NCBI RefSeq assembly: GCF_029784155.1
Contig: NC_073693.1
Span: forward strand, 165,283,104 to 165,347,103
Source of the DNA: Uranotaenia lowii
Taxonomy: Eukaryota > Arthropoda > Insecta > Diptera > Culicidae
Length of the DNA stretch: 64,000 nt
Direction of reading: 5' to 3'
Below the pieces are notes generated by a model that was not told the origin of the DNA, did not search any database, and was given only the letters and a program-made list of their open reading frames with translations. The position numbers were made by a program, and so were the translations under genes. Positions within the stretch are counted from its first letter, which is position 1, and each line of letters starts with the position of its first letter. This document shows positions 22,215 through 31,931 of this stretch, piece after piece.

Positions 22215-22799
22215 TACCGTGATCGATTTGCAGGGTTAGTACTTGGTGGTATAACCCTTATTACACATCACTTCTCGCACCCGGTTCGGCATCGACTCCA
22301 CGAGCTTTTGGCACGTTCTCACCGGGATAGCGTACTACACCGCCCGGATTCTCTCCCACAGCTGCTGCTTGTTTTTGATTTTTCGGTGTACATTTACGTT
22401 TAACTATTTCCCATAGGTTTTCTATGGGATTGAGATCAGGGGACTGTGCTGGCCACTCCATAACGTCTACCTTATTATCCTGGAACCACTTTTTAACCGT
22501 TTGCGGTATGTTTGGGGACGTTGTCCTGCTGGAACTGCCACTTTAGGGGCATCTCCCACTCGGCGTGTTGCAGCATTACTTCCCGAAGTATCTGGGCGTA
22601 GAGATGCTGGTCTATAACCCATTCGATCCAGTACAAGGGACCCATCCCGTACCAAGAAAAGCACCCCCACACCATGATGCTACCTCCTCCATGTTTGGAT
22701 GTTTTATTTGTATACTGGGGCATATACGCACAGCCGAGTGGGCCATGGACCCAACTCTTTCCGTCCGAGCCGATGAGGTTCACTTTGGTCTCATCCGAC
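22215..22799 (-). pseudogene. Tc1 transposase, catalytic part
   Basis: Continues the transposase with the catalytic WSDETKV (first D), QQDNVPKH (second D) and NPIENLWE (E). There is a frameshift between HTANG (about 22495) and [18 protein letters not shown] (from 22461), and another after [11 protein letters not shown]. The real C-terminus is then visible as [13 protein letters not shown] in a further frame. Inactive. Confidence 0.85.
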
Positions 22800-22883
22800 C
22801 ACACTGCCCATATTTGATAAACGGTCTAATATGCCATTTTTTCAAAATGGAAAAAATTGTGCCATTTGATAGCTTATACTCTA

Positions 22884-23947
22884 CACGCAGCGAAAAGATT
22901 TTTTATTTCAAAGGAAAGTGCCGCAAAAACAAAGGATTTTTTCCTTTGATTTTGGGATAAATAAAAATTTCTTTGATTCAAAGGCATTTTCCTTTGTTTC
23001 AATGAATTTTTCTTTTGAAAAATCTTTGAAACAAAATATAAATGCTTTGAAACAAAAAACAGTTCCATTTGATGCAAAGTTGTTCTCGTTTGATACAATG
23101 TAATTTAGATTTAGATTTTAAAGGATTTGTTCATTGAACCATTTTCCTTTTATCCAATCGGAAGAAATACTTTCTGTTGTCCTGCAGTTCCTATTAGGGA
23201 TTTTGAATAACAAAAAGAAAAAATTTACATTTCAAATTCATTTTTATTCACAAAATTAACACTAACACTGGTTCACTATGATTGAATCATCCGCTCCTAA
23301 TTTTGGCCTGAGGGCATTCTACTTGGGCCGACTTCCGGAAGCAGCTGCGGTTGCTAGCTTTAGTGGTCATCCAGCTGGTATTACCGCTGAAGATCGGGCC
23401 GAAGATAATCAGACCGATGGATTTGGGGCGGAATCTGCCATGGTCCTGTAATGCAAGAGTTTATATAAAATCTTAAACATTCACTTTTTGATTAATCGAT
23501 TAACACACACTTACCATTCTTCATCCTGAATCCTCCTAAAGCTAAAGCTATCTCTGATTCACAAGTTTTGATTTTCAACACAACCAGACAAACTTTATTC
23601 GAAACTCGGTTCTTGCTCAATCCAAAATATCTTCTAAGTCTAAAATTTAAATTTAAAGAAATTATTCCTTTCTGTTGAAACTAATTTTCTTTGGTTGGAA
23701 GAAAATTTACTTAGTATTAAACGAAATGTGCGATTGAAAAAATTTCTTTTGAATCAAAGAATTTGTTTAAAATCAAAGTTCAAAATTATTCAGTTCAAAA
23801 TATTAATTCTTTCTTTCAAAAATTATTCATTTGAATCAGAACGATAATTCATTGATTCAAAGAAAACAGGAGTTTGATTCAAAAAACTGAATGTTTTGAA
23901 TCAAAGTCAGTTTTGTTTTGTATCAAAATCCAAGTTTTCTCTGCGTG
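22884..23947. mobile_element. MITE with CACGCAGMGAAAA ends
   Basis: Third nesting level. Begins CACGCAGCGAAAA and ends TTTTCTCTGCGTG, next to TA on both sides. The outer thirds consist of degenerate CTTTGATTCAAAG-type motifs in both orientations (about 22905-23150 and 23690-23935). The core (23230-23560) contains two exon-like blocks listed separately. No transposase, so non-autonomous. Confidence 0.75.
23276..23540 (-). other. Exon-like cargo inside the MITE
   Basis: On the minus strand a GC-richer block follows an acceptor (TGCATTACAG at 23451) and reads DHGRFRPKSIGLIIFGPIF to a stop at 23279. Upstream, GGATGAAGAATG is followed by the donor GTAAGT (about 23512). The two would splice, but joining at the obvious ATG puts the second block in another frame that stops after about 25 codons. 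May be a captured host gene fragment. Confidence 0.35.
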
Positions 23948-24464
23948 TATATAGTATCCCTACTTCATTCATTTTTCAAAAACCCATTGGTGGAGGCATA
24001 CAACCCTAAAGAAAATTTGTCTAATGTGCAATATATTTGATAAATTGTCTAATGTGCATGATGTGTTGAATCATCCTTTGCAGCAACCGGTGTCTTTGTA
24101 TAGAAAGTTTTTCTAATCCCTTCTTGTTGTGATCTTGTGGCTTGGTGGTTATGGGCGTGAGAAATCGCAGCAATATTTGAAAACGTATGCACATCAGGCA
24201 AATTCAGAGCTATTTGTCAACTTTTGTTCACGCTATATTTGATAAAGTGGCTACTGAGATTGAAAATATTTTTTTTCATAAATTCTTTATCTAAATTTGC
24301 AATTTAACTCAACCGCCTATTTCCTACACCCACAATGATTATTATGTATATTAATCTACTTTATTTTAAGTATTAGGATGCAAAAAAAATGTTAAATCAT
24401 TTATTTTGCGTTTTTCTCGCATTGGTGTTCATGGCACATTAGACCGTTTATCAAATATGGGCAG

Positions 24465-24893
24465 CACAGCACATTTCTACATAGTTTTTCCTTTTCCGGA
24501 CCGACCCAATCGAAGTGGTCCTTCGCATACTTCAGCCGCGCCTTCAAGTGCTTCGGCGTCAGCATCGGCACCTTCCGGGGACTTTTTCCCTAGTCCCTTC
24601 TCCGCCAACCGTCGCTGAACCGTCCGGGAACTCACAGATAAGTTCAGCTCGTCTCTGATCCGCTTGGACGCTTTGAAAGGGTTCTTTTGCGAGGCCCGCT
24701 TGATTGCCGAATCGTCCTTCGGCGTCGTTTTGCGGGGGCGGCCGGTCAGTTCCCGTTTGCTGTGAAGCGCGTTGAAAACGAAAGTTTTCGACCTTCCTAA
24801 GTAGTCGGCAATCTCGCGTTGGCTTTTGCCAGCCTTGTACAGATTCCGGATGATCGCTCGCTGGACCTCCGTGCAGTGCTGTGCCCGACCCAT
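24465..24893 (-). pseudogene. Tc1 transposase, N-terminal DNA-binding part
   Basis: Starts MGRAQHCTEVQRAIIRNLY, followed by a paired-like helix-turn-helix (GKSQREIADYLGRSKTFVFN), the GRPRK linker hook (about residue 55), and a second HTH (SVSSRTVQRRLAEKGL). These bind the element's terminal repeats. The frame then shifts and runs into the inserted element at 24464; the catalytic half continues at 22799 downward. Confidence 0.9.
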
Positions 24894-25309
24894 CGCTTTT
24901 TCGCTAAAAACAGAGTAGGAGGAAGGAAATCTTTATTTTTTGTTTGTTTTCATAATTTACATGATTAATTTTATGGGAAATACTTACCAGGACACGAAAA
25001 TGGACAAACAACACCTTTTCTTCAAATCTAGAGCGCTGAAAATGCCGGAACAGCCGAACCGATGAGCTGGTCTTATTTTATGACGCGACTTTTTTCACCC
25101 TCTGACAACTTTCTGGTCGAGTAGAACAAACGGGTTGCTTTGATTGCAACAAACGTGCAGTATACAAAGTTGGCATACTACAATAAGTGCTTGCCGCTAG
25201 GTGTCGCACATTATTATATTTGAATTGGCAGTTTAAAGGTGATTTGAATATTTTGCATTAGATCGGTCCTATTCTATTGTCCGACACTGTAAATGTGAAT
25301 TTTTGATTA

Positions 25310-26280
25310 AAGTTTGCTTCATTTAATATTGGAACAAATTCTTTTGCTCATTGTGGCACTCCTAGTGGACGGATTTGGAAACTTTTTTCACCCACGTGTC
25401 GGGAAATTCATTACCTTTTACCATGTATTTATGTCATAACACCAAACGATAGCATTTTGTAAACAACCGCCATGGAAGCCGAACGGAGAGATCAAATTGT
25501 GCACAGTTTTCTTACGAGTACGAGTACGAGAATTTCTTCGAAACAGTAATGAATAATTTTTTAATTTTTTTTTTTGTGAAAGAGTAAAGAAAATGCTACA
25601 TTTGTATGAAAAACAAATTATGAATTCGTTAATAAATGACTGAACTACACGCAATTGTTTATGTTCCAATATTAAATGAAGCAGACTTTACATCAGTCGA
25701 ACTTGGTCAGCACTTGGTCGTACAGCTTTCGAGCACGGATTCTGGCCACATTGTTCTGCTTCAGCGTCCGATTTGGCTGTTTGCTGGCTCGGAATGACCT
25801 TATTCCTTCCCGGAGACGAATTCGTCGCACCGTACTGTGAGCGGCCTGGAACTTATTGGCCAAATCGCGGTCTGAAAGATTGGGAATCCTCTTGACGGCC
25901 TTGATGACTTTCCCACGCAGTTTCCGGTCGACAGTTCCACTCCGACGCTTCGAATGCGGCTTCCGAGCCGTCGTCAATGTTTCCTTGTATTGCTTGATAA
26001 CACGCCATACGGTATTTCTGGGCATTTTAAGCTGTTTAGCTAGCTTCGATGCCGACAACAATGGATTTTCAAGAAAACTGTGCACAATTTGATCTCTCCG
26101 TTCGGCTTCCATGGCGGTTGTTTACAAAATGCTATCGTTTGGTGTTATGACATAAATACATGGTGAAAGGTAATGAATTTCCCGACACGTGGGTGAAAAA
26201 AGTTTCCAAATCCGTCCACTAGGAGCGCCACAATGAGCAAAAGAATTTGTTCCAATATTAAATGAAGCAGACTTTAGGAA
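25310..26280 (-). mobile_element. Fold-back mariner-like element
   Basis: Inverted arms of about 200 bp: 25310-25515 and 26076-26275, both including CCAAATCCGTCCACTAGGAG in one orientation or the other and the first codons of the transposase (the initiator and MEAERRDQIVHSFL). The outer end motif TGTTCCAATATTAAATGAAG also recurs at 25661-25680 in the same orientation as at 26252. So the 5' end of a mariner-type element has been duplicated in inverted orientation downstream of a truncated transposase. Confidence 0.8.
25693..26112 (-). pseudogene. Mariner-type transposase, N-terminal fragment
   Basis: 139 codons from MEAERRDQIVHSFLENPLLS: first helix-turn-helix with SASKLAKQLKMPRNTVWRVI, RRSGTVDRKLRGKV linker, second HTH with LSDRDLANKFQAAHSTVRR, then SKQPNRTLKQNN and YDQVLTKFD. 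It ends just before the catalytic domain would start, where the element is joined to inverted end sequence. A related decayed copy is at 62233-62530. It could bind DNA but cannot cut it. Confidence 0.8.
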
Positions 26281-26538
26281 AAAAATCCATGTTGAATTTA
26301 TTCAATAGTTGGTGATTAAATTTAATTTTTAAAAAATATTGCAAGAATGATAGTGATTAAAGTCAGGAATAAACGTTTTTCTAAAATAAAAATCTTCCAG
26401 TTATCAAAATAAAATGCTAAAAAAGGCCAAAATAATAACTTTATATATTTAAGTTCAATTAAACTGACAAAGGACATGTTGGGAAATGGGTGATTTCGTG
26501 AATGATGTTGATGAGGTTTATATATTTTCAATCGCAGG

Positions 26539-27600
26539 CAGGGTTGCCAACATTTGTTTTCAAAAATCAGGGAACTGGTGAAACAAAAATCAGGCAAAAT
26601 CAGGGTACAATAACATAACGGAAATTTCGCTAAAAGTGATGATCTTTTTTTTTTACGAAATACGCTACTGTGTTCGTTATGAGCATCAGTTAAATTGTTT
26701 GAGCAAACATGTACTTACGACGTTTTGCATAATACATTTGACGCAAACGTCGTTTTGCCATTTGTTAAATTTTATCCTAAAACTTGATTTTAATTGCATC
26801 TTACTTCGCAATTTCCTGTTTAGATACTGAATTTAATACTAGTGGTAGCAGGAAGCAACAGTGACATGTGGAAGTGCCGCTCAGAGGCCTGCGGAATCGG
26901 GCTTAGAGAGACCGTCCTTACGAAAGCATTCTTGAACGTTGATTGTACATTGCTGGTTACAATCTGGTGCCTCCGATAAACCCAGGGAGTTCGGAGACAA
27001 ATCAAAAGCTCGAACTTATTTTGACTGCCTCTGTAGTGGAAAGAATATAAGCTCTAGATACAGCACTTTCCGCGAAAATGCAAAAGGACCAATAAATCAA
27101 CTCGCCGAACTGTAATTTTGGGACATTTTGTATGCACGGCAATGCAGGGCAACGCGAAAAGACCAAATCACACTCAAAAATGAAAAAGTCAATATACGTC
27201 TTAAATTCAAATCTTAATGATAAAGTTATTTATTGACTGAATGGAACCAAATTTTTATCTAACATAGTATACATGTTTATCAATCGTTTGCAGTCAATAA
27301 CTTAATTTTTTTATAATGGTTCATACGACCTAATCAAAACAAACTCTAGAATTGAAAGATTCCCTTTAATTCGCTTTTTTAAATAAGAATTCAAGGGAAT
27401 CTTTCGAATGCTTTGATTCAGCCTTTTTTTCACTTCAGCAATGGTATCTAATCCAGTTCCTTACTACCCATTTTTCACCACATTTGCAAAAATCAGGCAT
27501 ATTTTCAAAAATCAGGCAAATTCAATGGCTTATCAGGTTGTCAGGCAGAGCCTCGAAAAATCAGGCAATACCTGAAAAATCAGGCCCATTGGCATCTCTG
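26539..27600. mobile_element. Non-autonomous hAT element with ATCAGG repeats
   Basis: Begins CAGGGTTGCCAAC and ends with the imperfect inverted partner TTGGCATCTCTG. Flanked by the exact 8-bp repeat ATCGCAGG (26531-26538 and 27601-27608). Both ends are packed with AAAAATCAGGCA-type motifs (26565-26615 and 27487-27590), probably transposase-binding subterminal repeats. No coding region in the AT-rich interior. The element at 61578-62043 has the same ends and motif. Confidence 0.9.
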
Positions 27601-27608
27601 ATCGCAGG

Positions 27609-28350
27609 TTTTAAAGTTTAAAATTTCACACTCTTAATTTTTTTTCACTTTCAATTGAAGTATTGGGTCCTGGAAAGACATAATTTCGGATTTATGTTTT
27701 CAGAACACAAAAAATCAAAATTGAAAAACAAAGACAAACGAATAAAAACTATTTCTAAAAATTTAAATGATTGGATAAATTTATTTCAAAATTTTAAAAA
27801 AAATGCTATAAAATTTTGTAAATTTATTTGAAAATTAAAACAAAATATGAAAATGAAAAAGGTTTTTAGAAAAATTCTTTTCCAACAAGCACGTCTAACC
27901 ATTACAAAAACTTATTTATAGTTCGATTCATAACTCAAGGGAACAGCATTTTGATGCCTATGTTTTAATGACTAATTTGGCAGATTTAAGCGTCCTGAAC
28001 TCGAAACTTTTGTCAAATTTAGTTCTGATGATACGGAGTTTATAAGTTTTAAATGTATCAGTTTCAGTATCAGCTTAACTTTATTGACTACTCATATCCA
28101 CCTTAAATCATTAAACTCGAAATGCTTCATCGATTTTTAGTATTTTTTACATTTGTACTATACATTTCGAATTCTATGATCGCTCGCGTGGTTAAGCAGA
28201 ACAAGTTCCACGTCACCAATGGCTGCTAAATACTCCATAATTAATCGAGGCCATCAATTTCGCACAAAGTCCAAAAAAATGGTGCTTGGGATTAGCAGCC
28301 ATTCTAATTGTACAAAACTGATACTCTACCTTTTTTATATGATCCATATG
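27609..28350. other. AT-rich intergenic sequence
   Basis: Nothing recognised: no long open frame, splice set or mobile-element core. Confidence 0.3.
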
Positions 28351-28638
28351 ATGAACCTAAGAAAGCGATTTCTATAGAATTTTGGACGAATGTTTCCATT
28401 GGAAAATCATATTTTATGTATAACAACCAGTAAATCTGTTTCAATCAAAAAACTTAGACAATTTTGTGAGATTCTTATTTCAAAACACAAATGGATCATT
28501 TATTCATTTGTTTTTTTTTTTTTTCATTGCATCGTCAGACATTATTTGACTGATTTGTGGATGGAAAAGATACTGTTCAGTGAACAGTGTTCACGAGAAT
28601 CGTCTAAAATTCTATAGAAATCGCAATTTTAGGTTCAT
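28351..28638. mobile_element. 288-bp inverted-repeat MITE
   Basis: Ends ATGAACCTAA and TTAGGTTCAT, followed inward by a second inverted block GCGATTTCTATAGAATTTT (28364-28382) with its partner (28606-28624). No coding. Target duplication not identified. Confidence 0.7.
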
Positions 28639-28904
28639 GCCTGAAATATTGTACATCGCGTAACTTTTGATCCCATTGATAGAATTTTTCAAAAACTTCG
28701 TCAGAGTAAAAAGTTATATCAAATATCATCAGAGTAAAAAGTTATGGAAGCTCAAAATCAAAGTGACAGTGTGCGTGCTTCCAATTTCTATACAATTATG
28801 AACGGTAATGTATCTAGGACAATGACAAGATTCCATGATCCGTTTTCCCCACAAAATGCTAAATAAACGATTTTCAGTAATTTGAGTAAAACGATAAAAA
28901 AAAA

Positions 28905-28985
28905 TTCTCTACCTAGATTTGAACTCCAGTCCTCCGAGTTCGTGTCCGGTATCTTACCACGATGCCAACTCATCAGTTGATACAA
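28905..28985 (-). ncRNA. tRNA-like head of a SINE
   Basis: The minus strand reads TTGGCATCGTGGTAAGATAC (A-box-like) and then, about 40 bases on, GGAGTTCAAATCTAGG (B-box-like), the internal pol III promoter layout of a tRNA. It is followed by an A/T-rich tail. It does not fold convincingly into a functional tRNA, so a tRNA-derived SINE or tRNA pseudogene is the best reading. Confidence 0.55.
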
Positions 28986-29238
28986 ATTCATAATCAAAAG
29001 CGCGTCATAACGATTCTTAAAGATTTTTTTTATGTTATCATTTTCGAAATATGATTGATTCAAATCGTGGTGTTACAACTCGCCACTTTCCTTTTTTTCT
29101 CTAAATTTCTCAATTAAAAAGATTTTTATGATGAAAAACGAAAAACAACGATCTTTTTGAATAATGTGATTTAGTGTTTTTGGTGGCAGGTTGTTCTCAA
29201 ATGGTTCTCTGCAAATTTTAAAGAACCAGCTAAAAAAC

Positions 29239-30039
29239 TGTTGGCATTCGGTCTCTCTCAACAGGTTACGGGCCCAGCACTAGTGGAAAGGAAAAGAAGT
29301 GGAATCAACTGCAGCAGGAGGACGACCCGGGACCGTTTGATAGTGCGTCGAGCCTGGAAACTGATTGGAGGTGCGTCGAGCCTGGGACCGTTTGGTGGCG
29401 TCGAGCCGGAAAACATTCGGTGGCTTCGAGCCGGGAATCCATGCGGAAACGTCGAACCAGGAATTCGTTCGGAGGTGTCGAGCCAGGGGTCCAATTGGAA
29501 GGTGGTTTAGCCTGGTATATTGGAAGGCAATCGAACCGGGAATCCGTCCGGTGGTGTCGAGCCTGGAATTCCATGGAAGGTCGAAGAAGGTCGCGAGCGG
29601 CTGAGAAAGGTGAAAAGCCTTTAGGATCGGCTACGAACTGTAAGAAGCGTCTAACCGACGGGAGGTTGTCGTCGAGCGAATCGAAGGCAGGTTGTCGTCG
29701 AGTGAGTCAGGAAATGGTCGTCGGGCGAAACCGGTGGAAGGTCGTCGAGCGAAACCTCGTCGTGCTGAGTACGATAAGATTCGGTGTGTTTCGAGTAGTG
29801 GCCACTTCAGGAGGGGTCGCCGAATATATTGCAGTTGAATAACTGAGAACAGCGTGTGTTGAGGAGGATTTTTTTTGTTAAGATTTTAAACCAAATGGTT
29901 TATTCTTCCCCGTGTGTTGAGGAGGAGTGTTGGCATTCGGTTTGTGTTAGCGAATGTGAGCAAAACACGCAGGTGCTTTTGGTCATTTTGTCTCCTTTCC
30001 ACTCCGTCCGAAAGTGCTCCCTGCTGATGGCTCTCAACA
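29239..30039 (+). mobile_element. Miniature copia-type LTR element (TRIM-like)
   Basis: An 801-bp element with exact 5-bp target duplication AAAAC (29234-29238, 30040-30044). Its 3' LTR (29928-30039, 112 bp) begins TGTTGGCATTCGG and ends CTCTCAACA. The 5' LTR (29239-29263) keeps only those two ends with the middle deleted. Right after the 5' LTR is the primer-binding site GGTTACGGGCCCAG, complementary to initiator methionine tRNA as in copia. Just before the 3' LTR is a purine tract (GAGGAGGAG), with a second GTGTGTTGAGGAGGA copy at 29851. No gag or pol; the interior is largely a GTCGAGCC minisatellite. Confidence 0.85.
29340..29760. repeat. GTCGAGCC-type degenerate minisatellite
   Basis: Units of roughly 30 bases around GTCGAGCCTGGGA or GTCGAGCCGGGAA with GGTGG spacers repeat about a dozen times inside the miniature LTR element, and shift to GTCGTCGAGCGAA towards the right. 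Several frames stay open across it, which is a product of the repeat rather than evidence of a protein. Confidence 0.8.
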
Positions 30040-30044
30040 AAAAC

Positions 30045-31931
30045 AACAAATAGGTAGTGAAAAAAAAACCTGAGTAATATGGTTTCGTATGGCTGTGACG
30101 AAGAATCGATGTAACATTTCTTACGTAAGATTTTTGGAAACAAAAAGATCAAGAGAAAGAACCTTGTAACAGCAGAATTTAAGATCTCCTAAAATTAGCT
30201 AATTGGAATCACCTGAAATTCTCTTGTCGAATGTATTGAGCAAGGAACAAAAACTCCAGCGAGTGGAAACCACACAAAATACTTTCGCCTTCTTAAAATA
30301 AAACATGGGGACTTAAGGCAACGTTGCCGAATCCAGAAGATGTCAATGTCATTAAAACCCTAACGCAAAGGAATAATCGGATATTTTATAAACAAGAACT
30401 TTAACTGATTGGTTTTTAAACTCAGATTTTGCCTGGATTTATTTTACCAATTGTAAGAAGTTTATCTTTCACAATTATGCACAGTTACGTCGGTATCCGT
30501 TTTTGTTCTATATTGTAGCCAGTTTACTTGCAATTTCAATATTTGTAATCTTTGTGGGGTGTGATTTTATTAATTTGCTTCAGTGATTTTATTTTTTGAA
30601 TATGTCCTTTCCTTCTTGATTATTATGCAGGATCGATTAAATTTTGTTCTGATGCATGTGCTATTCGGTAAACAGTAAGATAATAGAAGGGTTTCGAACG
30701 AAACTTTCAAGCTCAAACCTGCTTGTTGCTATCCCGAATAGTCGATCTAGTATCGATAGCTAAACCTAAAATGCTGTTTGTAGTGCACAGCTGTTTCTTC
30801 CATAATTTCTGCTAGTTTGCCAATGCAATGGAAATAAAATTATCACTCCCACACACAACACGCATCTTTCGAGAAAATATTGACCAAATTCGCGAAAAAC
30901 TTGTTCTTTAGAAAAAGGAAAATAATAATAATCTGCATATAGAAAATTCTTAAACGAACTGAGAACAGTTCTGATGCGCAAGGTAAGTCTTGTTGATGTA
31001 ACTACACAAAGAGAAGCAATTTTTATGTTTATGCAGAGTTTCTCAACGCTCTTCACAACGATGCCACTACTGGTGAAATACAATATTTTGCTTTTTTGTT
31101 GACTTTTTTTTTCTTTTAGGGATTTATACTTAAGGATACCGAAAATTTAGTGTTTTGAATTTTTAACATTGGTTTGGCTTATATTTTGAGAGAATATATT
31201 ATGCTTTTGTTTTCTTAAATATGTTGCGTATGGTTTTGAAGCCGCTTGGCAGGTTGGCCAGAACAGCTATTACACAATGATCCATAAAATTACTAATGAA
31301 TAGTCGGAAATGTGCACTCGTCTCCTAGAGTATCGATGTCATGATTGAATCGCTAAATCGGCATCCACGACGTTTTCCGGGTGTCGGTGTCAAATTCAAT
31401 TGGATTTTTTTCTTGTTGTATTTCTGCATAAAGAGAAGCCTGAACGACACAGAAGCTTTCGAGTGCACATTAACTTGAAATATTTGTATCATTCAATTAT
31501 TTTTGTTGTTTATTTTTTTGAATGTGGTGATTATTGTTTGTATTGTAGAGTTGTTCATGCTTTCAGCGATAATGCTTGGTTTATGCTCAATGCTGCAGTC
31601 ATTTATTTTGTTTTGTTTTTTAAATTAGGAAAATAATAAATTATTTCACTTTTTAAAGAACTAACCCAGGAATCAAATGTTCAATAGAAAAGTGGATTTT
31701 TTTTCACCAAATTTCTGTATCAATTCAAACCTTTGCATGCATGGTGTTAGTTGAAAATAATTTAATTTGTTAATAAAACTTTTTGTTCATTGTAGATTGG
31801 ATTGAACTATTTTGTTGTAGAATTCCAGAAAATGACTGGAAAGTGTCGCCTTCTCACAAAAATCTTCTAATTCATTGATCGAAAGCTAAAAGTATATGTT
31901 CAATCTGAGTTTAAAACTTTTTTTTTGTGTT
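30045..31931. other. AT-rich intergenic sequence
   Basis: No gene or mobile-element core recognised between the miniature LTR element and the CIZ1-like stop codon. The right end should contain the CIZ1-like 3' UTR on the minus strand. Confidence 0.35.

Larger units (their letters stand above)
22804..24464. mobile_element. Inverted-repeat element inserted in the Tc1 transposase
   Basis: Ends are inverted copies of CTGCCCATATTTGATAAACG extending to about 30 bases (left 22804-22836, right 24432-24464). The flanks carry the 4-bp direct repeat CACA (22800-22803, 24465-24468), and removing the element plus one repeat joins the transposase codons for NVLWSDE. A 4-bp duplication is known for Sola1-type elements, but I see no transposase, so the class is open. 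It contains a further element at 22884-23947. Confidence 0.75.
21947..25289 (-). mobile_element. Tc1-like element carrying two nested elements
   Basis: Bounded by inverted CAGTGTAGGACAATAGAATA and its near-exact partner TATTCTATTGTCCGACACTG, each next to a TA dinucleotide (21945-21946 and 25290-25291), the Tc1/mariner target. It contains a minus-strand DD34E transposase split by a 1.66-kb inserted element at 22804-24464. Without the insertion it would be about 1.68 kb, normal for Tc1. A frameshift in the C-terminal part shows it is inactive. Confidence 0.9.

Noticed and set aside
28905..28985. Functional tRNA gene
   Set aside because: A- and B-box-like motifs are present but I could not draw a convincing cloverleaf with a paired acceptor stem; kept only as a SINE-like feature.
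29241..29842. Several overlapping open frames with SRxGVEPG-like repeats
   Set aside because: Open in multiple frames on both strands because of the GTCGAGCC minisatellite; no start context or domain.
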